Below, piece by piece: positions 43,966-53,538 of a stretch of DNA of 64,000 bases. Both the position numbers and the translations under genes were made by a program. The notes beneath the pieces were generated by a model. It did not search any database and was not told the DNA's origin. It saw only the letters and a program-made list of their open reading frames with translations. Position 1 is the first letter of the stretch. Each line of letters begins with the position of its first letter. The DNA comes from Pseudomonas extremorientalis (lineage in GTDB: Bacteria > Pseudomonadota > Gammaproteobacteria > Pseudomonadales > Pseudomonadaceae), in contig NZ_MDGK01000003.1 in assembly GCF_001870465.1 (NCBI RefSeq), positions 1 through 64,000 on the forward strand. The letters run 5' to 3'.

Positions 43966-43973
43966 ACGTTGGG

Positions 43974-45254
43974 TTACATACCGAGCCAATGCGGCAGCGC
44001 CAGCGAAATGAACGGCAAGTACGTGACCATGATCAGGAACACCAACAGAATCATCAGCCACGGCATCGCCGCGCGGATGGTCTGCCCCAGGGTCAACCCG
44101 GTCACCGCCGAGGTCACGAACAGGTTCAGCCCCACCGGCGGGTGCACTAGGCCGATCTCCATGTTCACCACCATCACGATCCCCAGGTGGATCGGGTCGA
44201 TGCCCAGCTTCATGGCAATCGGGAAGAAGATCGGCGCCAGGATCAGCACAATGGCCGACGGCTCCATGAAGCTGCCCGCTACCAGCAGCACTACGTTGAC
44301 CATGATCAGGAAGCCAATCGGCGTCAGCCCTTCGGAGATCACCCACGCGGTGATTTCCTGGGGGATCTGTTCGGTGGTCAGCACATGGGCAAACAGCATG
44401 GCGTTGGCAATGATGAACATCAGCATGATTGCCAGGCGCCCGGACTCCAGCAGCACTTTGGGACAGTCGCGCAGCTTCATGTCCTTGTAGACGAACAACG
44501 CCACGAATGCCGAGTATACCGCCGCCACTGCGGCCGCTTCGGTCGGGGTAAACATGCCGCTGTAGATGCCGCCGAGGATGATCACCAGCAGCAACAGGCC
44601 CCAGAAGGCGCGGCGTGCGCAGGTCAGCCATTCGCGGAACGTCGCCCGGGGCTGGGCCGGCAGCTTCTTGATGCGTGCGACGATGTAGATGGCGATCATC
44701 AGCATCAGGCCCAGCAACAGCCCTGGAATTACCCCTGCCATGAACAGCTTGCCGACCGAGGTTTCAGTCGCCGCCGAATACACCACCATCACAATCGACG
44801 GCGGGATCAGGATGCCCAGGGTGCCGGCGTTACAGATGATCCCCGCACCGAACGCCTTCGGGTAACCGGAACGCACCATGCCCGCCACGGCAATCGACCC
44901 CACCGCCGCCACCGTCGCCGGTGACGAACCGGACAGCGCCGCAAACAGCATGCACGCCAACACCGCCGCAATCGCCAGGCCGCCACGAATATGCCCGACA
45001 CAGGCGTTGGCAAAGTCGATCAGCCGCTGCGCCACCCCGCCGGTGGTCATGAACGCCCCGGACAACAGGAAGAACGGGATCGCCAGGAAGGTGTAGGCGT
45101 CGGAGGTCTCGAACAGCTTGATCGCCAGGGAACTCACCGAGTCCTGGCTGAACATCAGGATCGACACCGCACCGGACAGGCCCAGGGAAATCGCGATGGG
45201 CACGCCGAGGAACATGAACACGAACAACAACAGAAACAGACAGAGCACGGCCAT
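43974..45254 (-). CDS. TRAP transporter large permease (DctM), itaconate locus
   Basis: A 426-aa large integral subunit of a TRAP transporter, about 12 helices: FMFLGVPIAISLGLSGAVSI, LAIPFFLLSGAFMTTGGVAQ, SGSSPATVAAVGSIAVAGMV and NAGTLGILIPPSIVMVVYSA. It moves the dicarboxylate captured by the DctP protein, driven by the sodium gradient. It is the last gene of the itaconate operon, and its ATG overlaps the small permease stop by one base. Confidence 0.92.
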   Translation of the reverse strand: MAVLCLFLLLFVFMFLGVPIAISLGLSGAVSILMFSQDSVSSLAIKLFETSDAYTFLAIPFFLLSGAFMTTGGVAQRLIDFANACVGHIRGGLAIAAVLACMLFAALSGSSPATVAAVGSIAVAGMVRSGYPKAFGAGIICNAGTLGILIPPSIVMVVYSAATETSVGKLFMAGVIPGLLLGLMLMIAIYIVARIKKLPAQPRATFREWLTCARRAFWGLLLLVIILGGIYSGMFTPTEAAAVAAVYSAFVALFVYKDMKLRDCPKVLLESGRLAIMLMFIIANAMLFAHVLTTEQIPQEITAWVISEGLTPIGFLIMVNVVLLVAGSFMEPSAIVLILAPIFFPIAMKLGIDPIHLGIVMVVNMEIGLVHPPVGLNLFVTSAVTGLTLGQTIRAAMPWLMILLVFLIMVTYLPFISLALPHWLGM

Positions 45255-45886
45255 CAGTGACGCTCCTCATGGCTGCCGGCCAATTTGCTGGCCTCACCGG
45301 CCTCGTCGGCCAAACCCAGCCCGACCTGACGGTGGGTAAGGATGCGGTAGAAAATTTCCAGGTAGCGGATAAACACCATGGCAAAACCGATGGGCACGAT
45401 GATCACGATGTCACCGACGTCGATGCCGTACTGGTCGAGGTCTTCGGCGCCGATATGGGCGGTCATCACCGCACTCACCCATTTGTAGCTGGCGATCATG
45501 AACAGCCCGGCATAGGCCAGGCAGCACAGGCAGGCGAACATCCCGAGCACGCGTTGCACCGGGCGCTTGGTCAGCTTGACCAGGGCGTCCACGCCCAGAT
45601 GGCCGGCGGTGCGCACGCCGTAGGAAATACCGAAGAAAATCAGCCAGCCAAACATGGCCTTGGTCAGCGCCACGCTCCAGGTCATGTCCTGGGCCCAGGT
45701 CATGGTGTGGTCGCCCAGGGCAGCGAAGAAGGTGCTGCTGAAGGCCCACTTGTCCGACAGGGCAAAGAACAGCGTGTAGATGTTGTTGAGCATGACGTAG
45801 ACGAATGTCACCAGGGTCATGGCTGCCAGCAGGAAGGCAATGAAACCTTCCTCCAGGTGCTCCCAGACGCGCCTTAGCGTTTGCAT
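45254..45886 (-). CDS. TRAP transporter small permease (DctQ)
   Basis: A 210-aa small membrane subunit with four helices: EEGFIAFLLAAMTLVTFVYV, KAMFGWLIFFGISYGVRTAG, VLGMFACLCCLAYAGLFMIA, and DIVIIVPIGFAMVFIRYLEI. GVRTAGHLGVDAL is the conserved Q-subunit motif. The chosen start at 45886 lies after the REPIN. The ORF could otherwise extend into the repeat, which is unlikely to be coding. It is coupled to dctM by TGATG. Confidence 0.9.
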   Translation of the reverse strand: MQTLRRVWEHLEEGFIAFLLAAMTLVTFVYVMLNNIYTLFFALSDKWAFSSTFFAALGDHTMTWAQDMTWSVALTKAMFGWLIFFGISYGVRTAGHLGVDALVKLTKRPVQRVLGMFACLCCLAYAGLFMIASYKWVSAVMTAHIGAEDLDQYGIDVGDIVIIVPIGFAMVFIRYLEIFYRILTHRQVGLGLADEAGEASKLAGSHEERH

Positions 45887-45922
45887 GGCAAAACCTCGCG
45901 AAAGCAAATGAGATATCGATAA

Positions 45923-46009
45923 GTGGGAGGGGGCTTGCCCCCGATAGCGGTGGGTCAGAGACAGATGGGCAAGCTGACACACCGCTATCGGGGGTAAGCC
46001 CCCTCCCAC
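45923..46009. repeat. REPIN, family 2, between dctP and dctQ
   Basis: GTGGGAGGGGGCTTGCCCCC, then GATAGCGGTG, reappear inverted at the other end (CACCGCTATCGGGGGTAAG, then CCCCCTCCCAC). It forms a long imperfect hairpin and fills most of the 131-bp gap between the binding-protein and small-permease genes. The same family occurs at 62581-62650. Confidence 0.9.
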
Positions 46010-46017
46010 ATTGGGGG

Positions 46018-47007
<990 letters not shown>

Positions 47008-47073
47008 TTACCTTCTTATTGTTGTGTTGTAAGGCAAGGTGCCTGATGTGACGCGTGTAGTGAATTTCGAATT

Positions 47074-47919
47074 TTAGATACCTGCGTTCGGAGTGGCTGA
47101 ACGCTGCGCCTGGGCCGCCAACAACCTTTGTGCACGCAGCAACACCGGCGCATCCACCATCTGCCCATCGATCTGATAGGCCCCTGCCCCATGGGCGCCG
47201 GCGTCCACCACCCGCTGCGCCCAGGCCAGGTCTGCGGCGCTCGGTGCGAGCGCTTCATGGATCACGGCCACCTGCTTGGGATGGATACACAACGCCCCGG
47301 CAAAGCCCATTTCATAGGCATGCCGGATCGAACGGCGCAGGCCCTCCGGGTCATCGATGGCCGGGTGGACGCCGTCCAACGGCGCGACCAACCCGGCGGC
47401 GCGGGAGTGTACGATCAGCGCCAGGCGCGCCTGGTCCAGGGCGAACTGCGCAGCCGGGGAGTTGCTGCTCAGGTTCAGGTCCAGCGCCAGGTCCAGCCCA
47501 CCAAACGACAGGCGCTGCACCTGCGGCGCATGGGCGATCTCGGCCACAGCCAACAAGCCACGGGCGCTTTCGATAATCGGCCAGATCACTTTGCCGGTGG
47601 CGGCAACCACCGCCACCTGCGCGGCACTTTCAACCTTGGGCAGCAACACCCCCGCCACATTCGCATGGGCCTTGCAGAACGCCACATCCTCAAAATGCTC
47701 GGCATGTTCCGGCGCATTGATGCGCACCCACACCTGGGCAGCGGGGTTCGCCGTCAAAAACACCCCGAGGTTATCCCGCGCCTGGCGCTTGAGCGGCTCT
47801 TCCACAGCGTCCTCGAAATCCACGATCACCGCATCGGCCCCACTGGCCAGGGCTTTGGAAAATCGTTCCGGTCGGCTACCGGGTACAAACAACGCCGAAC
47901 GCACCAATGGCTTTGGCAT
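47074..47919 (-). CDS. ccl: (S)-citramalyl-CoA lyase Ccl (HpcH/HpaI family)
   Basis: A 281-aa CitE/HpcH-like lyase: RSALFVPGSRPERFSKALAS, ADAVIVDFEDAVEE with the metal-binding aspartate/glutamate, VWVRINAPEHAEHFEDVAF, VSLP-equivalent LLPKVESAAQV and GALCIHPKQVAVIHEA. In the itaconate pathway it splits (S)-citramalyl-CoA into acetyl-CoA and pyruvate. It follows ict by 15 bp, as in the P. aeruginosa rip operon, which supports the specific call. Confidence 0.85.
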   Translation of the reverse strand: MPKPLVRSALFVPGSRPERFSKALASGADAVIVDFEDAVEEPLKRQARDNLGVFLTANPAAQVWVRINAPEHAEHFEDVAFCKAHANVAGVLLPKVESAAQVAVVAATGKVIWPIIESARGLLAVAEIAHAPQVQRLSFGGLDLALDLNLSSNSPAAQFALDQARLALIVHSRAAGLVAPLDGVHPAIDDPEGLRRSIRHAYEMGFAGALCIHPKQVAVIHEALAPSAADLAWAQRVVDAGAHGAGAYQIDGQMVDAPVLLRAQRLLAAQAQRSATPNAGI

Positions 47920-47934
47920 GACACAATTCCTTAT

Positions 47935-49128
47935 TCAGATAACGCCGCGCGCGCGCAGGCTGTCGATGGCATCGCCGGAGTAACCGAGCTGATCGAGAAT
48001 GTCCTGGCTGTGTTGACCCAATGCCGGAACGCCGTCCATGCGTGGGGTGAACGCGGCATTGCGGGCCGGCGGCAACAGCGACGGCAGCGGACCGGCCGGG
48101 CTGTCGACTTCACGCCAGCTGTCGCGCGCCTTGAGTTGCGGGTGGTCCCACACGCCTTGCATATCGTTGACCCGGGCGCTGGCGATCTGCGCCTCCTCCA
48201 GGCGCTGGATCACCGCTTCCGCATCCAATTGCGCAAAGCGGTCGACGATGATCTGGCGCAACACTTCACGGTTGGCCGAGCGCTTGAAGTTGGCGCTGAA
48301 ACGCTCGTCCGCCGCCAGTTCAGGCGTGAGCAGCACCTTGTCGCAAAACGCCGCCCATTCGCGCTCGTTCTGCAACCCCAGCATGACGGTGCCACCATCG
48401 CCAGTGGGGAACGGCCCATAGGGGTAGATCGTTGAGTGCGCAGCGCCTGCACGCGGTGGCTGCGGTGCGCCGTCGAAGGCGTAATACATCGGGTAGCCCA
48501 TCCACTCCACCAGGCTTTCCAGCATGCTCACGTCGATGCGACTGCCCTTGCCGGTCTTGCCGCGCAGCAGCAGCGCCGAGAGGATGCCGCTGTAGGCGTA
48601 CATGCCTGCCGAGATGTCGGCGATGGAACAACCAGCCTTGGCCATCTGGTCGTCGCCAGGGCCACCGGTCACCGAGAGAAAACCGCCTTCGCTCTGGATC
48701 AGCAGGTCGTAGGCCTTCTTTTTCTCGTACGGCCCGCCCTCGCCGTAGCCGGAAATATCGCAGACGATCAACCGTGGGAAACGCTCGTGCAGCGCCTCGA
48801 ACGACAGGCCCATGCGCGCCGCCGCGCCGGGCGCCAGGTTCTGCACCAGCACATCGGCATCGGCCAGCAGGGTGCCGAGGATATCGCCTGCCTCGTCCTG
48901 CTTGAGGTCCAGGGTCAGGCTTTCCTTGGAACGGTTGGTCCACACGAAATGCGAGGCCAGGCCGCGCACGCGCTCGTCGTAGCCACGGGCAAAGTCGCCG
49001 GCGCCGGGGCGTTCGATCTTGATCACGCGGGCGCCCAGGTCTGCCAACTGGCGTGTGCAGAATGGCGCGGCAATCGCATGTTCCAGGCTGACAACGGTGA
49101 TGCCGTCCAGCGGTCTCGGGTTAGTCAT
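47935..49128 (-). CDS. ict: Itaconate CoA-transferase Ict (CaiB/BaiF)
   Basis: A 397-aa family III CoA-transferase: PLDGITVVSLEHAIAAPFCT, ARVIKIERPGAGDFARGYDE, FVWTNRSKESLTLDLKQDEA and the catalytic-aspartate region GCSIADISAGMYAYSGILSA. It would activate itaconate to itaconyl-CoA using succinyl-CoA. It starts 9 bp after the frameshifted PrpD-like gene and is followed by ccl. The assignment rests on family plus matching gene order with the P. aeruginosa locus. Confidence 0.85.
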   Translation of the reverse strand: MTNPRPLDGITVVSLEHAIAAPFCTRQLADLGARVIKIERPGAGDFARGYDERVRGLASHFVWTNRSKESLTLDLKQDEAGDILGTLLADADVLVQNLAPGAAARMGLSFEALHERFPRLIVCDISGYGEGGPYEKKKAYDLLIQSEGGFLSVTGGPGDDQMAKAGCSIADISAGMYAYSGILSALLLRGKTGKGSRIDVSMLESLVEWMGYPMYYAFDGAPQPPRAGAAHSTIYPYGPFPTGDGGTVMLGLQNEREWAAFCDKVLLTPELAADERFSANFKRSANREVLRQIIVDRFAQLDAEAVIQRLEEAQIASARVNDMQGVWDHPQLKARDSWREVDSPAGPLPSLLPPARNAAFTPRMDGVPALGQHSQDILDQLGYSGDAIDSLRARGVI

Positions 49129-49137
49129 GACAGTTCC

Positions 49138-50486
49138 TCAGAGCCAGTGGGCCATGGACGTGGCGTTGCGCAAATCCCAGACCTTCTCGATCAGGGCGTT
49201 GGCCTGGGCCGGTGTGCGGGCGCCGCTGAACAGGCTCAGCCGCTGGAATTTATCCGCCAGCTCCGCGCGGCTCAGGGTGTTGCCCGGGTCGCCCTTGGGC
49301 TCGTCGATAGCGCCGTGAGCGTGCGACCGTCCACCGTGGTGACGGTGACGCGGCCGAGCCAGCGTTGCGGGTAGGCGCCGTCGACTTCGGGGTCGAGGGT
49401 CATGCTGACCTTGTCGCGAAAAGCCGAGACGGCTGGATCGGTCAATGCCAGCTCATGGAACTCGGTGAGACCGGCCTTGCCATGCACGCCAATCAAGCCC
49501 AGCACGGTGCCCATGGAGAACTTGGCCTGGTGCACGCTGGTCGGTACGTTCACGCGCCCCAGCACATCGATCGCGCCTTGATGCACGCGGGTTTCGACGC
49601 GGGCAATATCGGCGGCGGCGAGACGTTCGCGTTGCATCAGGTCCAGCAGCGCATCGGCGGCCGGATGGGTATGGCGGCACGAGGCGTGGAACTTGAACGA
49701 GGTTTCCAGCAGCGCCCAGCGACTGCCAAGGCCGGCGGACAACTTGCTCGGCTCGGCATCGCTGGACATGCCCGCCGCCAAGCCCTGGTCACCTTCCAGG
49801 ATATTACGCGCCCCCGTCAGCCCATCCGCCGTCAGGTATGCGGCGAGCAACCCATCCGCTGCCGCCTTGGCGGTGTGCAGTTGTTTGGAGTCGGCGGCAT
49901 CGCGCAGGAACTCCCACAGGCCGGCGGCCTGGGTGCCCGCGCTGCCGAGCAGGTTGATGAATTGTTCCTGGTTGAAATCCAGCAGCTTGCCCACCGCGAC
50001 CGCCGCCGCCAACGTGCCGACGGTGGCCGTGGTGTGGAAGATGCGGTAATGGGAGCGCCCCATGAATTCGCCGATACGGATACCAGCCTCGTAGCCGGCC
50101 ACCGAGGCCAGCAGCAAGTCACGGCCGGATTTGCCCAGGTCCTGGGCGGCGGCCAGGGCAGCCGGAAACACCACGGTGGCCGGGTGCAACACGGAGCTGT
50201 TGTGCAGGTCATCCTGCTCCACCAGGTGCGACGAAGCACCGTTGACCAACGCGGCGAAGTAGGCGCTGCTGCCGGCGCCATTGACGATCACTTGCGCCGG
50301 GCCGCTGCTCGGCCCCATCTTCTGCGCATAACGCTCGAACAATGGAATCGGATGCGCGCCCTTGCTCGCCAGCGCCGAGGCCAGCCAGTCCAGGTACAGG
50401 TCTTCGGTGCGCGCCAGGACGTTTTCGGGCAACTGTGCGTAGTGCAGGTCTGCCAGGAAGCGACACAAGGCTTGGGTATGGCTCAT
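49138..50486 (-). pseudogene. MmgE/PrpD-family protein, frameshifted near 3' end
   Basis: This is a MmgE/PrpD (2-methylcitrate dehydratase-like) gene. The intact part (50486 down to about 49318) encodes ALVNGASSHLVEQDDLHNSS, GYEAGIRIGEFMGRSHYRIF, FKFHASCRHTHPAADALLDL. Reading then runs out of frame into a 16-residue tail ending at 49272. One base earlier in phase, 49317-49138 encodes the expected C-terminus (HGAIDEPKGDPGNTLS, DKFQRLSLFSG, MAHWL) and stops 9 bp before ict. A single missing base at the 49317/49318 junction explains it. The product would lose about 59 C-terminal residues. A sequencing error is possible. Confidence 0.88.
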
Positions 50487-50496
50487 GGTCGGGCCC

Positions 50497-51660
50497 TCAG
50501 AAGCTGCGTGGCAGTTCGAGCAAGTGCTCGGCCACGTAGGACAGGATCAGGTTGGTGGAGATCGGCGCCACCTGGTACAGGCGCGTCTCGCGGAATTTGC
50601 GCTCCACGTCGTACTCGCAGGCAAAGCCGAAACCGCCGTGGGTTTGCAGGCAGGCATTGGCCGCCTCCCAGGACGCCTTGGCTGCCAGGTACTTGGCCAT
50701 GTTGGCGCTGGCGCCGGCATGCTTGCCGCTGTCGTATTCCTCGCAGGCACGCCAGCGCATCAGGTCAGCCGCTTCGATCTCGATATGCGCTTCGGCAATC
50801 GGGAATTGCACGCCCTGGTTCTGCCCGATGGGCCGGCCAAACACCACGCGGTCACGGGCATACGCGCTGGCTTTTTCGATAAACCAGCGGCCGTCGCCGA
50901 TGCATTCGGCGGCGATCAACGTGCGTTCGGCATTGAGGCCGTCGAGGATGTATTTGAAACCCTTGCCCTCTTCGCCGATCAGGCTGTCCAGCGGCAACTC
51001 CAGGTTGTCGAAGAACAGCTCGTTGGTCTCGTGGTTGACCATATTGGCGATGGGCTGCACGGTCAGGCCGTTGCCGATGGCTTCGCGCAGGTCCACCAGG
51101 AAGATCGACATGCCTTCGGATTTCTTCTTCACCTCGGCCAACGGCGTGGTGCGCGCGAGCAGGATCATCAGGTCGGAATGCTGGATCCGCGAGATCCACA
51201 CCTTCTGGCCGTTGATCACGTACTTGTCGCCACGCTTGATCGCGGTGGTCTTGATCCTGGTGGTATCGGTGCCGGTGGTGGGCTCGGTCACGCCCATCGA
51301 TTGCAGGCGCAATTCGCCGCTGGCCAGCTTGGGCAGGTAGAAGCGTTTCTGCGCTTCGCTGCCGTGCCGCAACAGGGTGAACATGTTGTACATCTGGCCG
51401 TGCACGGTGCCGGAGTTGCCGCCGCAGCGGTTCACTTCTTCAAGGATTACCGAAGCTTCGGCCAGGCCCAGACCGGAACCGCCGTATTCTTCGGGGATCA
51501 TCGCCGACAGCCAGCCGGCGTCGGTCAGCGCCTTGACGAAGGCTTCGGGGAAGCCCTTCTCTTCATCGATCCGGCGCCAGTAAGCGGCATCGAATTCAGC
51601 GCACAAGGCGCGCACGCCGTCGCGGATGGCATTGAGTTCTTCGTTGTCATTCGGGTTCAT
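50497..51660 (-). CDS. Acyl-CoA dehydrogenase
   Basis: A 387-aa FAD-dependent acyl-CoA dehydrogenase: GWLSAMIPEEYGGSGLGLAE, GVTEPTTGTDTTRIKTTA in the FAD/substrate region, GKGFKYILDGLNAERTLIAA, ACLQTHGGFGFACEYDVERK. In P. aeruginosa the matching gene lies in the itaconate operon, and its exact substrate (possibly methylsuccinyl- or another C5-CoA) is not settled. It begins 28 bp after ich and runs 10 bp into the PrpD-like gene. Confidence 0.9.
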   Translation of the reverse strand: MNPNDNEELNAIRDGVRALCAEFDAAYWRRIDEEKGFPEAFVKALTDAGWLSAMIPEEYGGSGLGLAEASVILEEVNRCGGNSGTVHGQMYNMFTLLRHGSEAQKRFYLPKLASGELRLQSMGVTEPTTGTDTTRIKTTAIKRGDKYVINGQKVWISRIQHSDLMILLARTTPLAEVKKKSEGMSIFLVDLREAIGNGLTVQPIANMVNHETNELFFDNLELPLDSLIGEEGKGFKYILDGLNAERTLIAAECIGDGRWFIEKASAYARDRVVFGRPIGQNQGVQFPIAEAHIEIEAADLMRWRACEEYDSGKHAGASANMAKYLAAKASWEAANACLQTHGGFGFACEYDVERKFRETRLYQVAPISTNLILSYVAEHLLELPRSF

Positions 51661-51688
51661 CTGCGGCTCTCCGCCTGTTGTTCTTGGA

Positions 51689-52507
51689 TTATTCGAAATG
51701 CACCTGGGCTTGCTGTGCCAGGCCATCGGTATTGCCGGCCCACAGTTGGGCTACGCCGGTCTCGGTGACGCGCCCGCCTACTTCAAAAGGTTGCGGCGCA
51801 ATCAATGGGCGCACACCGCGATAGGCAAACCGGCGCAAGGTGGCGTCGGGACGGGCGCGGCAGAACGCACGCAGGCCCAGGGTGGCGATCAGCGGCCCGT
51901 GCACCACCAACCCCGAATAGCCTTCGGTGCCGGTGACATAGGGGTAGTCGTAGTGAATGCGGTGGCCGTTGAAGGTCACCGCGCTGTAGCGAAACAGCAG
52001 GGTCGGCGTGGGGTCGACGGTTTCGGACCACTCGCCCTGCTCCAGCGCCTCGCCGCTGCCCGATTTGGGCGGCGTGGGTTCGCGGTAGACGATGTCCTGT
52101 TCCTCGCGGATCGCCAGGCGGCCTTGCTGGGAGTAGTCGTGGCGCACGGTGACGAACAGCAGCGCGCCAGTGCGGCCGGTCTTTTCTTCGACCTGGGTGA
52201 TGGTCGACACCCGGGTCGCCGCCTCACCGGCACGCAGGGCATGCAGGAACTCGATGCGCCCACCGGCCCACATGCGATTGCGCTTGTCGGCTGGCGGCAG
52301 GAAGCCGCCACGGGCCGGATGACCGTCAGTGCCCAGGGCGGTTTCCGGCAGTGGGTCCTGGAAGAAACACCACTGCCACAGCGGCGGGATGTCTGCGCCG
52401 TCTTCGGGCACGGCTTCGCCGAAGGTAGCGGCAATACGCTTGAGCAGGTTATGGCTGAGGTGGTCGTGGGCGGTTTCGCTTCGGCCGATCCAATCGGTGG
52501 CGCTCAT
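51689..52507 (-). CDS. ich: Itaconyl-CoA hydratase Ich (MaoC-like)
   Basis: A 272-aa double-hotdog hydratase of the MaoC/FAS1-like dehydratase family: PLWQWCFFQDPLPETALGTD, ADKRNRMWAGGRIEFLHALR, and the catalytic region FNGHRIHYDYPYVTGTEGYS with VVHGPLIATLGLRAF. It would hydrate itaconyl-CoA to citramalyl-CoA, which Ccl then cleaves. It is the first gene of the leftward operon and diverges from the LysR regulator, which matches the P. aeruginosa order. Confidence 0.85.
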   Translation of the reverse strand: MSATDWIGRSETAHDHLSHNLLKRIAATFGEAVPEDGADIPPLWQWCFFQDPLPETALGTDGHPARGGFLPPADKRNRMWAGGRIEFLHALRAGEAATRVSTITQVEEKTGRTGALLFVTVRHDYSQQGRLAIREEQDIVYREPTPPKSGSGEALEQGEWSETVDPTPTLLFRYSAVTFNGHRIHYDYPYVTGTEGYSGLVVHGPLIATLGLRAFCRARPDATLRRFAYRGVRPLIAPQPFEVGGRVTETGVAQLWAGNTDGLAQQAQVHFE

Positions 52508-52638
52508 CGGGTGCAGGTCCTCGGGCAGTGAGTGTCTGCCCCGGATCATGCAAGGACGCACCCGTTCCGGGAATTTGCATTTCAATAAACCAGCGTTCGG
52601 TTATGCTGAACGCCGCCATCCTGTCCCGGGAGTCTTGC

Positions 52639-53538
52639 ATGCACTTCGATCTGGCCGACCTGCGCCTGTTTATCCACATCGCCGAATCCCCCAGCCTGAC
52701 CCAGGGCGCCAAGCGTGCGTTTCTTTCGCCGGCCGCCGCCAGTGCGCGGATCAAGGCCCTCGAAGGCCAACTCGACACCCGCCTGTTGTACCGCGACAGC
52801 CGTGGCGTGGAGATCACCCCGGCCGGGGAGCGCCTTCTGCACCATGCGCGGTTGATCATGCGCCAGGTGGATTACCTGAAAAGCGAGTTCACCCAATACG
52901 GCGTGGATTCGGCCGGGCATATCCGCATTTTTGCCAACACCACGGCGGTCACCGAATTCTTGCCAGAGGTGCTGGCGGGCTTCCTGTCCCAGCGCCCTGG
53001 CGTAACGGTGGACCTGCAGGAGCGCCTGTCCCGCGACATCGTGCGTGGTGTGCTGGATGGCACCAGCGACATGGGCATCATCGCCGGCCCCGTGGAAGCC
53101 TCGGGGTTGCAGGTGCTGCACTTCAGCACGGATAAACTGGTGCTGATGGTGCCGGTGGGGCATGCACTGGCGCAACAAACCTCAGTCACCCTGGAACAGA
53201 CCCTCGCCTACCAGCACATCGGCCTGCATGAAGGCAGCACCTTGCTGAGCTTCTTGCGTGAACATGTCGAGCGACTGGGCAAACACTTGTCGCTGCGCAT
53301 CCAGGTGTCGAGTTTCGAGGCGATCTGCCGCATGGTCGAAGCCGGCGTGGGCATCGGCATCATTCCCGAGTCCGCCGCTGTACGCCACAGCCGCACCATG
53401 CAACTGGTGGCGGTGAAGCTGGATGAGCCATGGGCAATCCGCGAGCGCAGCATCCTGGTGCGGGAGCTGGAGGCGCTGCCCGGCACCATTCGGGCGTTGA
53501 TTGCCACGTTGATGCCGGACTCGGTCAGTGCAAGCTGA
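52639..53538 (+). CDS. LysR-type regulator of the itaconate operon
   Basis: A 299-aa LysR regulator: N-terminal HTH (HFDLADLRLFIHIAESPSLT, LSPAAASARIKALEGQLDTR) and an effector domain (DSAGHIRIFANTTAVTEFLP, GVGIGIIPESAAVRHS). It diverges from ich and corresponds in position to the itaconate-responsive regulator of P. aeruginosa (RipR/ItcR). The ATG at 52639 gives the standard LysR start. Its stop overlaps the convergent bpX6 gene by 14 bp. Confidence 0.88.
   Translation: MHFDLADLRLFIHIAESPSLTQGAKRAFLSPAAASARIKALEGQLDTRLLYRDSRGVEITPAGERLLHHARLIMRQVDYLKSEFTQYGVDSAGHIRIFANTTAVTEFLPEVLAGFLSQRPGVTVDLQERLSRDIVRGVLDGTSDMGIIAGPVEASGLQVLHFSTDKLVLMVPVGHALAQQTSVTLEQTLAYQHIGLHEGSTLLSFLREHVERLGKHLSLRIQVSSFEAICRMVEAGVGIGIIPESAAVRHSRTMQLVAVKLDEPWAIRERSILVRELEALPGTIRALIATLMPDSVSAS

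Noticed and set aside
45887..46009. Extension of the DctQ N-terminus through the REPIN
   Set aside because: Extended translation would read through the repeat. The Q-subunit start at MQTLRRVWEHLEEG fits the family and the repeat is clearly non-coding.
49138..49318. Separate small gene after the PrpD-like gene
   Set aside because: The short stretch has no start codon or ribosome site of its own, and its translation matches the missing C-terminus of the preceding gene, so a frameshift explains it better.
49365..50882. 505-codon plus-strand frame across the PrpD-like gene and acyl-CoA dehydrogenase
   Set aside because: It spans two well-supported minus-strand genes and shows no recognisable motif.
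50485..51768. 427-codon plus-strand frame over the acyl-CoA dehydrogenase gene
   Set aside because: The minus strand carries the dehydrogenase FAD and substrate motifs throughout. The plus-strand frame has none.
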